DNA of 64,000 bases. Origin: Seiridium cupressi (Eukaryota; Ascomycota; Sordariomycetes; Amphisphaeriales; Sporocadaceae). Positions 23,613 to 33,944 of this stretch are shown piece by piece (position 1 is the stretch's first letter; every line of letters starts with the position of its first letter). The translations under genes and the position numbers were made by a program. The DNA lies in NCBI GenBank assembly GCA_036674765.1, contig JARVKI010000150.1, forward strand, positions 1 through 64,000, given 5' to 3'. The notes beneath the pieces are model-generated. The model did no database searches and was not told where the DNA came from. It saw nothing but the letters and a program-made list of their open reading frames with translations.

Positions 23613-26600
23613 ATGGCTGACACTTTAAAGCTTCTGATACCTCAAAATCTCAAAGGTAATGCGAGGAATGGGGGTCTTCACGACCCAGTTTTATACCGAG
23701 ATTGGCGTTATGCCAAGATAGCCAGGAATCGTAGTGAAGGCCATGGCGAGGACGACCGGGACGACCAAGAGGGAGGAGAGAATGTGCGCCTCTTGCATGG
23801 AGACATCGAACTGAGAAATATGAATCGTCAAGCGACTACCACTGCCTATGAGGCCGGCATGAAAGAAATGGATGAGGATTACGATGACATGCCCGCACCG
23901 CACTTTCGTCCAAGGTTTCTCTGCTTTCTCCGATATAACCAGCAGGGAATGCCTACGCACTGCGAGACGTGGAATGTAGCGGATTGGATCAACCAGCACG
24001 GCGACTATGCCAGCACCGACTTTGTCTTCCTCTCATACACACGAAGGCAGTTCTGCGTCAGTGTAGACCAATAATTCAAGGGGAAAGCTGAGCCCGATCA
24101 GGCCACTCTGTCAGCCTATACTAAAATGACCGAACGGGATCGTGCAGCGTTGCTCAGCTACGGGATGGAAGCGGCGCGGGCGGCAGGAAAGCAGGCCTTT
24201 TGGGTCGACTTCGAGTGTATTCGGGATATTGACAACGTTGCCAGAGCAGAAAGCCAAAGCAATGATGTGTATCGTATTTGCGACATCGTGCACGCCGCAC
24301 ATTCGTTGGTGGTTCTCGTTGGACCCTCGCCGGCTAGCAGGCTAGCCTCTGGGACGCAACAAAACGATATGGGTGCGATGGACGATTGGCTGCAAGTATG
24401 GGGGACGCGGCTATGGACGTTACCTGAAGTGCTTCTCTGTTCATCTGAGCATCCCATCAAGCTGTACGTTGTCGGCGGGCCCATACCCCCTGAAGAGGTC
24501 GCCAAGCGTAACCTTGCCTCCCGCGCCGTGTGGCCTGACGCGAAGTTAGTGCGTCAGCTAGTTGACCACTATGAGTCGTCAATACACTTGACACCACTCG
24601 AGCTTGTCAGTATCGCGCTAGAGCGCTTCTCATGGCGGCACACCTTTCAGCTCAACAAGGGGGATATCTCATATGCCCTAATGGGACTCATGAGACGAAG
24701 ACCAGCAGTGGCCAAGTCTGACACCAGCTTTGAAGCCTTCGCTGGACTATCGCTGGCGAATGACAGCGACAAGCTCCTCGAGCGACTCATCTGCATGGAA
24801 CCTACTGATCGCTTCGCCCCCTGGCACGAGATCAAAGACGCCTGGAGCGCCCGGCTTTGGAATATTGAGCCACGGTGCCAGGTTGCTGGAATAGCTGAGG
24901 ACGAAACAGTCACGCTCGACGGCGCATTCGGTGCCACAATCCAATGGGACGCCATGGAACAGGTGGCGTTCATGAAGAGGCCTACCTTCAGCCGTTTGAT
25001 TGGTAAGGTTCTGCTGCGAGGGGTTCCCGGCTACTTGATTACCGGATTGACTTTGACGATCGGAGGCGCTGTCCTACAAAACTCGCTTAAATCAAACTCA
25101 GACGATAATCAATCGAGCCCTACTTCCTCGGTATTCCTCGGCCTCTTGATTCCTGGCATCATTTTTCTGGTTCCGTCTGCAATCATTGTACTTCTCGCGC
25201 CGATCATGCTGCTGAGTATATATCGCGGCAAATTCTGGTCGACTCAGGCCCGTTTTATTGGAATTGAGGGCATCCCAGAGGACATTGGTGGAGTCGAACG
25301 TATGTTGTTCGGCTTCAGTCATGGCCGCCTCAAGTGGAGTGTGGCCGAAAGCACCTTGTCACGACACCGTCTAGGAGAATACGGAGAACTCAATGCGCTC
25401 CCCCCTGTGCCAAGGTCGGAACCTGCGCCATCTACTCTCGATTCGGGGTACGAAATGGACTGGGCCGCCGAGAAGTCCGAGAAAGAGACACTTTTCACAC
25501 TGATCGATACTTATGCTATGACGGCGACTTCATTTTACGCCATACACCCCCCAACCACTGTCATCATATGTGGGCAGGAAGGAGGAATGCAGCGAGCCGT
25601 TTTGTGTTCGTACAAATGGCAGACCGGAACATTTGTGCGGGAGTCAGTCATACGCGTGCGAACTATGGTGCTCGACAGGATGTTAAGAGTTGACCGGTTT
25701 CGATTTTCGCTTCGGCACAAGGCAGAAACCGTCAGCAATCTTCCTCCCGGTATAGGTGCAGGTGAGCATGCGGTCATCCCACACAAAGCAGGTAGTCGAT
25801 CTTCGCAGAGGTGGAAAACCGATCTAACTCTCTTACCTTTTATGTTTGTGAGTAAATTCTTCGTTCATGCTTAACATGTGTTCCTCGACCACGGGTTTCG
25901 ACATTATTAACATTGCCACAGTTTGTCTACAGTATGTCTCCAGGACTATTCGCTCCGGATAATTCCGGAGTGATCTCAATCAACTCTGTGGTTTTCGATG
26001 TAGGTTACTTCGTGGCTCAGGTTTCCAACCGCCTGGCTCTCCGAAGCGTGAATTTGGGCCATGTCGTCGCAATGGCAACGCCCATCAAGGGTATTTGGCC
26101 TCTTCTTTCATTCTCCCTTCTCCTGGAAAGAATTCCCCTTTGCGCCTACTGATCACAACGTAGCGTCACTCGTCATAGTTGCTGTCTTTGTAACAGGCTG
26201 GTCTGGCCAGATCGCGTTGTCGCTGTTTTCCGGGATCGCGGCCGGTACGTGCATTCTTGGGTCCTAAAGTGCCTCCTTGGGCTGGTTCCGGAGTGCAACC
26301 AGTGTCTTGAGACTATTTGCTGACCCGGATTTGATGTCAGGTGTCCTAGAACCAGCATTCATATACCTGACTTACGCCTGGTATGATGGTTCATATGGTC
26401 AAGTACTGAGGGTCATCACATGGGCCTCTGGTCGGCAGTTTTTTGAACTTTTGAAGAAGGCTCTTTCTCTTTCTCTCGAGTCATCCGGGGACGGCTCCGC
26501 TTTATCGCCCATGGATGACCTTGCTCTAGCATGATCAGCTCTCTGCATCCTCCTGTCTGGCTATGCATATTTCCGTATCGAGTTGCCGGATCATGGCGAG

Positions 26601-27631
26601 TTGCTGACCGGAAGGCGAGCTCCGCCATTTTCTTTCAACAAAAAGCGACGGGGCGCTGAAAGTGTTGTAAGAGCAAATTAGCGGTCTTTCATCGACTAGT
26701 GCGGTTAGAAATAATACTAACAGCTTGAAACAGGTACGCAACGTCCTCAAGAAATCGCATACTTATTTCATCATGCTTGTCTTCTTTCTCGCGGCTGCGT
26801 TTGAATCTACCGACTACCTCGTATTGAGCCGTGTCTCGGGCGGGTTCCAGTTTGTGTTCTTATATGTCTTGCCCGTGGTTGTGTCCATGGTTTCATGGCG
26901 CTGTTTTTGCACGGATAAGTGCTGTACGATGTAAAATGTTGTTCTCCAAAGCAAACCAATGGATGGTTATGCCTCAAGATGCTAACTACATCAAAGCATC
27001 GATCCTTGTAGCGATGATCACGTTGGCATTTAGTGGGAAAATTGCCATTGCATTAAAACATGGGCACGCGGACGGTGGTCTACTTTTGTTGTCGGGTTTG
27101 AATTCTTTCTCAGTATATTGTAAGTGAGGAGAATACCAATCGAGAGCACGATTGATCCTCAGTCCTTAGTCTAACACTACATCCTTGGCAGTCACTTGGG
27201 GTTTATTTTTGTCATCTAGTACCTTCGAACCAGGAGAATTCGTTGCGGTCTTAAGCCTTGCTTTTGGTGGCTACGCAATGGGCAATATTATCATCGACGC
27301 ACTCCATGCCAGCCCGGATTCGGGTATAAGATTCGGCTCAGAGAGAGATGATAGTACCCAAAAGTTCGTCGTGCTTCTATCGACCATTTTTGCACTGGTG
27401 GTACTGGTACTCATCTTCTGGAGTGTTTACGAGTGGTTCTCGGGTGGAAGACTGGGCGATAGTGATGATCAGGAAGTGCGGATACCAGACGATCAGCAGG
27501 ACGATCAGCAGGACGATCAGCCACACGGGCATATCGACAATTATGGCTATTATGTACAGCCGGTGGACAGCCGGGCTCCCTTCTATAACTATCAAGGTTA
27601 CGATGGTGTTGGTGCAATTAATCAGATGTAG
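23613..27631 (+). CDS. HET-domain protein with multi-pass membrane C-terminus, in-frame stop
   Basis: Starts at the first ATG (23613). HET-like motifs appear in order: FVFLSYTRRQF, FWVDFECIRD, a ...LVVLVG... strand and RLWTLPEVLL. After about residue 430 the protein becomes membrane-bound, with hydrophobic segments near 25010-25080, 25130-25220, 26160-26240, 26760-26900 and 27370-27430. Supported exon joins are 25847/25922, 26090/26164, 26244/26341, 26397/26539 (tentative), 26666/26734 and about 27120/27192; one intron between 26860 and 26990 is unresolved. A hydrophilic tail carries three DDQQ-type repeats. A TAA at 24072-24074 lies in frame between the first two HET motifs. Either it is a nonsense mutation or a 45-57-base intron with a GTCAGT donor removes it. 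HET proteins mediate nonself recognition and cell death in fungi. The function here is inferred from the family only. Confidence 0.6.
27488..27523 (+). repeat. 12-base tandem repeat coding for DDQQ
   Basis: The unit GACGATCAGCAG occurs twice followed by a third partial copy, inside the hydrophilic tail of the HET/membrane protein. It keeps the reading frame, so copy number can change without frame damage. Confidence 0.8.
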
Positions 27632-28412
27632 TCACAGAGTTACGACACCTATCATGGAGTTCATAGGTAGACAAAAGCTTGAAAATGAAAACTTTCTATT
27701 GGAAAATTGAATAATTGAATAACAAATCTTTCAAGCGTGTATTAATGGAAATTATGACATTGTTTGCCTTTATATAAGTTTCTATCTAATGGCGCTAATT
27801 CCAAGTAACAGGTATCTGTCGACTGTGCGAACTGATTGAATTGACTGATATATTCCCGTACGTGTACTTGATGATCGAGGGTCTCTACATTTCACCAGAC
27901 GAGAGTCAAAACTCGCGGTAAACATGTTTGCTCACCTCCGTTTTTCACGCTAGCCGAATTATCAACAGGGCTGCTGTGTGATCGATTGACTGACACGCTT
28001 GGCCGAAAGCCGGTATTGATCACTGAGATGCTCGATACAGCTCCTCCCTAGCAGCGCGGATATTCAACCGACAGGTGGAAGTGCAACTTCTCTCATTTAG
28101 AATTTTAACATTCTAAGTTCGAAACATTGCATCGCGTTACAATGTCCAATGGAGAATAGATCACTAAGCTATACATGATCAGGGGCTTGTATATACGAAT
28201 CTACGAACCACTAGGTAGCGCCCAATGCTATTGCGTCCGCTCATTGCCCCGTTTTGACTAGCTCGGAGACTCCCATTTTCAGCTGCTGACGATCTTATTT
28301 CGACCTTTATTAAATTAACGCCACACTAATACGTCTTAATCATAGATCCCAAAGGCACTCCAAGGATAATAACAATATACCCCGCAACTCATCGTACAAC
28401 GGTGGCAGGCTA
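27632..28412. other. Intergenic region between convergent genes
   Basis: The HET/membrane gene (+) and the alpha/beta hydrolase (-) both end here. Only 3' flanking sequence is expected and no ORF of note is present. Confidence 0.45.
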
Positions 28413-29546
28413 TCAGGAACTTGACGACAGGGTATCCCAACCAATCAAATTGAAGCCATCCGCGACAGCTTTGTCCAGCTCAGCTGTCCAACCTACAACA
28501 CCGTGAAGGAGCAAAAGGTCATGAGGCGCAAGCTTTGTGGAGTGGAAGCGGATTGAGCTGCCAGCGTCGGCCATCTCCTTGGCGAACTCCTCTGCCTGAT
28601 CGTGGAGTCCCTCTACTGCGCCGGCGTGCAGGAAAATAGGCACAGACGACTTGTAGGGCTTGTGTAGAGGCGAGATGTACGGCTCGATGTCCGGTGATAT
28701 GTCGCCAGGAAGATAGGATTCGGCCCCCCACTGGAGAAGGGAGGCGGGCAAAAAGTCCTTGTCACTGTTTCTGCTGGCGTCCCACTCGCGACCTGCTTCG
28801 CGGGTGACGTGGACCCACGGCGAGAAGGACATGACGCCTGCGGGCGGTGACAGGCCTGTAACAGATTTGTAGGTGTCCAGATACCGCACGGCCGAGAGGA
28901 CAAGACTGCCGCCTGCGGAGTCGCCGCAGAGAATCATGTTCTCGGGTTTCACGCCAAGTGACAGAAAGTGCCAGTAAACAACTATAATGTCCTGCAGCGC
29001 GGCTGGAAAGCAGGATCCTGTGTCACGCGCCAGGCGGTACTGAACGTAGAACGTCTTGCTTCCCTTCAGATGCCGTGCCATCGTGGTACCGATGTCCTTC
29101 ACGAGGGTTTCTATGTCCCAGCCGAGGACGAAGGCTCCACCGGGGACGTAAAGGACAACCTTTTGGTCTTTTGCCTCTTCTTGTCGGAGAGGAGTTGGCC
29201 ACCAACAGCCGGTCACAGGCTCACGCTTGACATTTTCCGAGTCACATGGGGCGACGAGGACGCGTGAGGACGTAGGTGGAGGCTGGATCGTTTGGAACCG
29301 GTCGCCTGTCTTTCCGGGCGTGAGCTGCGGAGCCCGCTGGTCGCGGATCGCTTCCTGGTATATAAAGCCTGCCTTGAGATATGCATTGATGAAGGCCATC
29401 TTCAAGCTCCATTCTGAATGCGGTCGACCTGAAGGGAGGAGATTGTGGATCAAGGTTTTCACGAGAAAGAGTGGGAGCTTCAGCATGAAGAAAGCAGTGT
29501 AAAGAGCCTTGTACGGCTGGGATGACCAGGTAGGAGCCATGATCAT
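28413..29546 (-). CDS. Alpha/beta hydrolase of the HSL (alpha/beta hydrolase-3) family
   Basis: About 377 residues from the ATG at 29546 (a second Met lies two codons on). The frame extends further upstream only to a TTG. An N-terminal hydrophobic stretch (ALYTAFFMLKLPLFLVKTLI) suggests membrane association. The core has the family's oxyanion-hole loop in the form VPGGAF instead of the usual HGGGF. The nucleophile elbow is GDSAGGS, SPDIEPYISPL follows, and the catalytic His is in APHDLLLL. HSL-type hydrolases cleave ester bonds; in polyketide loci they can release or deacylate products. It lies about 4 kb from PKS1, separated by the rhodopsin-like gene, so cluster membership is possible but unproven. 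The frame is intact. Confidence 0.85.
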   Translation of the reverse strand: MIMAPTWSSQPYKALYTAFFMLKLPLFLVKTLIHNLLPSGRPHSEWSLKMAFINAYLKAGFIYQEAIRDQRAPQLTPGKTGDRFQTIQPPPTSSRVLVAPCDSENVKREPVTGCWWPTPLRQEEAKDQKVVLYVPGGAFVLGWDIETLVKDIGTTMARHLKGSKTFYVQYRLARDTGSCFPAALQDIIVVYWHFLSLGVKPENMILCGDSAGGSLVLSAVRYLDTYKSVTGLSPPAGVMSFSPWVHVTREAGREWDASRNSDKDFLPASLLQWGAESYLPGDISPDIEPYISPLHKPYKSSVPIFLHAGAVEGLHDQAEEFAKEMADAGSSIRFHSTKLAPHDLLLLHGVVGWTAELDKAVADGFNLIGWDTLSSSS

Positions 29547-31589
29547 AGGCGAGAAGGACGGGTGGAGGCAGCAAGGAAGGTCGCAAGCAGTAGATTCCCA
29601 GATGTGTGAATCGTATTCAGTTACTTGTACGCCCAAGCCGATACAAAGGCTGAAATAGTGGAAGATCTGGAAATCCTCGGTCGTAGTTCTTTTGAAGGAT
29701 AGCCCAATACGAGATTAGATATCGAAACTTCACAGTCTTCATTCAAGATCTGCGTCTGAGGCACCCGTCAACACGCAAAAGAATGAAATACCGCGAAGAC
29801 ATCGTGATCCTTACAGGTTGCTTGCGCCGTGCCGCAAATGTGCCGTTTTTTTTCGTACGGTTAGGGCAAGGAGCTCACGGACCTTGCGCAAGAATCGTTG
29901 TAGCCTCGATTGAGAAACTGCATCCGCCCTTGCATCCGGAGGTCTAAAACAGCGAATATTGGTTAGAACCTGGCTCCTGAATTGTTGTCCTGGAAGCGCA
30001 TTCGAGGCGGCACGCAGGGGTCGGCCTGGCGGGTTTGGTTATGGCGGATTGCACTTGCCTGTTGCATGCCTCGGCACTACGAGAAGAGCCATTACGGTTA
30101 TTGTTCAGTGCGGATCGTTGCCTCTTATCATGCAATACCCTGTGCTGGAACTTCATCACATTGAGTCCTGTCGGGGTAATGAAGCAACTACCAGGGTTAC
30201 ATCTATCTGCACCGGTCAGCCCAAACAGGCGGTTGTGATTGGCGATCTCAACCCCTGGCTCCAGGTCATGCAGGCAGCCGCCCAAGGGAGGATGGGAATG
30301 TAGGTGATACGAGATTGAGCGTTACCCATTGGTACAAAGCGGTGGTGGACAAGCATTCTGTGACTAACATGGACTGATTTGACGACTACAAATTCGCAGG
30401 CGTTTCTGCGATATGGCTTGTTATTCATTGAACCAGTTAGACTGTTGTCAGTTGCGTCGTTTTGAAGGCATGATCCAGCTCCTAGCGATGAAACTCCTGT
30501 CGATGATCAAGATTCTCAGAAATCAAGCGTGGGCTGATTACATTGTGGCCGTTACACAGAACTCTTTACGGTGCCATGTGACACGTCATATTTTACGAGT
30601 TTTTGCCAGCGTGTTACACATATTGCGACGTGCTGCTGTAACATCGACGATCAAAATGTGCCTGTCGTATAGTTTTATTTTTCTTACATGTATTGCAGCA
30701 ACGATATTCTCTTATCTAGTATAATATAGAACAGAGTCTTCACCTGTTACTTAGGAGGGAAAACGAGGAGGGAAATGATCTTCACTCCAGGACCAATTCC
30801 GCCGCCGACTCTCCCACTGGATTATCCAGGAGCGCGACCCAGAAAATGGGACACTGAACATTAACGAGTCGGAGCTCCACTGCAGTCTAAAAATAATAAA
30901 TGAACCAAAAACTCGACACTAGCTTAAGAAAAAGCTGGAAGATTATTTTCCTCGTAGTCGTTACATTATAGGGTCTTGAAAAAAGATTGCGTTGTGAATG
31001 AAACCGCACCTGTCCGATTTTCCGTGCCGGGACCACTCAGATCGGTCCCGAGTGCACCTATGCACCAATAAGCAGGATCCTAGCACAGTCGTCTTAGTGC
31101 AGTGTACCCATGAGGCTGGCACTGGTCTGCGCCGGGAATAAAAAACTGTAACCATCATGTAGCCATAGGAGCCCCCGCCCCCTTGCACCGATGTACGCTT
31201 TCGCCTAGCGGCGCAGATGGATGGATACAGACAATGGCTGAGCTCCAAAGTACGGGTGCATTCCAGGATCAGAATGTAACACCCCACGTCTCCCCGCATC
31301 GATGGCCGCGGGATGCGTTCGGCTCACGTATCACAATCCACAGCTACTGTGCCCACAGCTTGCACATGTACTACCTAGGACAGTCTAATAGTAGAAGCGT
31401 CTACTGAATTCTGTGAGGGCTAGGTGAAAATATTACACAGACGCGATTATGGCTACTCTCCATGAGCCTAACTATCTAACCAAATCAGGGAGCTAGTGCT
31501 AGACACTAGTGTGAACTCGGGGACCCGATGCCGAGAAAGGGATATTGATACAGATTGTTATACGATCTTCGCATAGCTACCTAAGCAGT
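29547..31589. other. Intergenic region, no gene recognised
   Basis: About 2 kb between the hydrolase promoter (minus strand) and the 3' end of the rhodopsin-like gene. ORFs at 29944-30303 overlap on both strands and match no family I know. The stretch 30560-30730 is T-rich. Confidence 0.4.
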
Positions 31590-32886
31590 TTATGCCACTT
31601 GTACTTCCCTCTGCACTAGAACACCCCTATTAGGCATTGATTGCAGCAGGTGATCGGAGCCGTCCCTCGAGTGGCCAGGAGCCCACCCCTCCGCACTTGC
31701 ATGGTACCCATCATCCCCGATCTTGACCCAGGGCACTTTTTGACTTCCTCCGCTAGGAATCTTGCCGCTACCATGCTGCGGTGACGAATGGATCCGGTAC
31801 GTATTATAAAGGTGTTGGACTGGCTTGGCAAGGAAAGACAGAAGGCGGCCCAAGGTTGGCAGACACGCACAGACAATGGCCGTGCCTAGCTGTATTGTGG
31901 ACCACATCATGGTCATGGGGAAATCGTCTATCCGCTAGCGTCAGTATAGTAGCGAAGTGTAGCTAGAACAAGCGATTCAGACTTACAATTCGCATCGACA
32001 TTTGGAGGTCGCCAAATTGCGCTCAATCGTACAATGCTCGTCACACACACGCTATCAACGAAATCAGCATGCCACCAAACGGTCACAAGAACTGCCATGG
32101 CACTCACAATCCTCCCAGCGCGAAGATCATCAACAGAGAGGTCTTCTTAGCCGTCGCTAATTGCAGCTGGCGCACCATGTTAACCGGTATCGCCAGGATA
32201 GCCAAGTCAATGAACAGGTTCGAAATCTCGAAGCCGAGCAGAACACGGGTATTCGATAGACAGTATTGAGGGCTTAAAAACGTCTCCCAAAATGCCTGCG
32301 GTGGAGTGCACTGCAACACAATCAAGAGCGTTGAGGCGATAAACCAGGCAAGGCAAACGACTGCTGTGCCGACGACGATCCGCCTCATGACGATATGGAC
32401 GTGGAATAGCTCGTAGTAGAACGCAAGGATGCTGAACTTGACGACAGAGAGGCCAGTTCCGAACAGAATTTCGACCTGGAAACCTACCTGCGATGCGGTT
32501 AGTCTCGGATCCATCAAGCCGCTCGCTGGCTCGATTGACGTACTTTCAGAAGGTTTTGCAATTCCACCAGGTCCGTCGTAGTCGCGAAATCGAAGGCGCC
32601 ATACGCCGAGGTGTTACAGATGACTGGCTCTGCTTAGCTTGGCTCCCTGCACTCACGCTGCGTTGTAAATGATGAAAGGCGGCGAGAGTAGCTTACAATT
32701 TATGATGATTACGGCGTAGGCGAAGAACAACAGAAGAGCCAAGAGACAAAGCCAGTCGGATGGGGTTGGCACTTGGAGGGCGGTCAAACGGACAGCACAT
32801 CTCAGGGTAACGAAAATAAAACAGATGACCATCATCGCCACACAGGCAGCGAAGTTCTCCTTCGCGCTTTGCGTGGTGGGCCGCAT
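31590..32886 (-). CDS. SAT4/rhodopsin-like integral membrane protein
   Basis: Five exons fit with all phases correct: 32886-32697, 32623-32544, 32487-32108, 32051-31987 and 31927-31590, giving 350 residues. Several transmembrane helices are clear, including CVAMMVICFIFVTLRCAVRL, WLCLLALLLFFAYAVIII and RRIVVGTAVVCLAWFIASTL. Family hallmarks include the AYGAFDF and FQVEILFGTGLSVVKFSIL region, a QC...W...C stretch after helix 4, and the late CACLPTL segment. This large fungal family (related to the PTH11 and SAT4 proteins) is often found beside secondary-metabolite genes and pathogenicity loci; its biochemical role is mostly unknown. It is transcribed away from PKS1 from a shared region of about 1 kb. 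Confidence 0.88.
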
Positions 32887-33944
32887 GGCGAGATCTAGAG
32901 ATCCAGACCGTGGCCCGCAAACAACAGATCAAAAAATGGGTACGCGTAGGCGAAGAACTCGAGCAGAGCTTTGATCAAATATTGCCGACGAGGAGTCCAA
33001 GTGTTTCTTTCTAATATAAGGTAACTAGCGTACAACAGTCTTCGCGACCGTTCCGGCTGATCCATGGGATCAAAAGGAGCCCCTGTGATACGTTTCTCAG
33101 CCTGGGCTGCTTGGGGTCCAAAACTTGATGAAGCAAATCAGATCAGAATATTTACCGTCATCAAATCCCAAAAGGCCGCGAACTAGGATATGCATCCTAG
33201 TGCAAAGTGGCCCCTTTTGCCTTGCAGAAGTGTCTGATGTACGGTAGGGTTTTGCGACGCTGACATCCAGGGATGAGAAAAAATCAAACCGTTCGTTGCT
33301 TAACCAGTCACCCAGGAATGCCACCCTCCTTCCTAGGATACCAGGATCTTTAGGTGGATGACATGACGGGGCATAACTAGTAGGAGTTCGCGGGCCGTTG
33401 CAATTGTGGGGAGTTCCAACATATACCCCTAGCACCGTTGCACTCATGCTTAGTAGAGCCGACGGCAATTGGTAGATACAGTATGTGGCAATAAGTTTGC
33501 ACCCCCGTTACGTATTCTACTGAAATGGCCGGTATCAAAGACGGTATAGATGCATACACTTTATTATATTCAGTTTGAGTTCGCGATAGGACACTCGACA
33601 GGGGTGTAAATCATTGCCATATACTATGGTACTGTACATTACCAAGATCGCGTCCGAGGGCGAATGGTCCGGTTTTAGGCGTCCTGCACTCTGCCTTACC
33701 GTTCATGCTATGCATGCTGGTTGATGCAGCTTGCACATCACGGTCATCGCTTCGACACGCGGGACCGAGTCACTTTCCAGGTGTGAATCATATCATGCAG
33801 AAGAGTGGTGAGGGCCCTAGGGATGCCTTATCTACTGCCAGTCGAGTCGATCTATTCGCAAGTCCCGCCGCGCGCCATCTTTGCATTCCACTTCAAGATC
33901 TCCAGGAGTTCGAATCCTGTACAATCCTCTTTGGCCAGTACGAG
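32887..33944. promoter_or_regulatory. Divergent promoter region, rhodopsin-like gene and PKS1
   Basis: About 1.06 kb separates the start codons of two divergently transcribed genes. An in-frame ATG at 33705 could extend PKS1 by 80 residues, but that extension has no family resemblance. I could not identify a binding site for a known regulator. No Zn2Cys6 or other pathway regulator gene is in the window. Confidence 0.5.

Noticed and set aside
33900..33930. tRNA T-arm-like sequence GTTCGAATCC with a short hairpin
   Set aside because: The flanks do not form an acceptor stem, D arm or anticodon arm, and it lies in the PKS1 leader.
33705..33944. In-frame upstream ATG extending PKS1 by 80 residues
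   Set aside because: The extension has no family resemblance; HR-PKSs usually begin about 10-20 residues before the KS, which fits the ATG at 33945.
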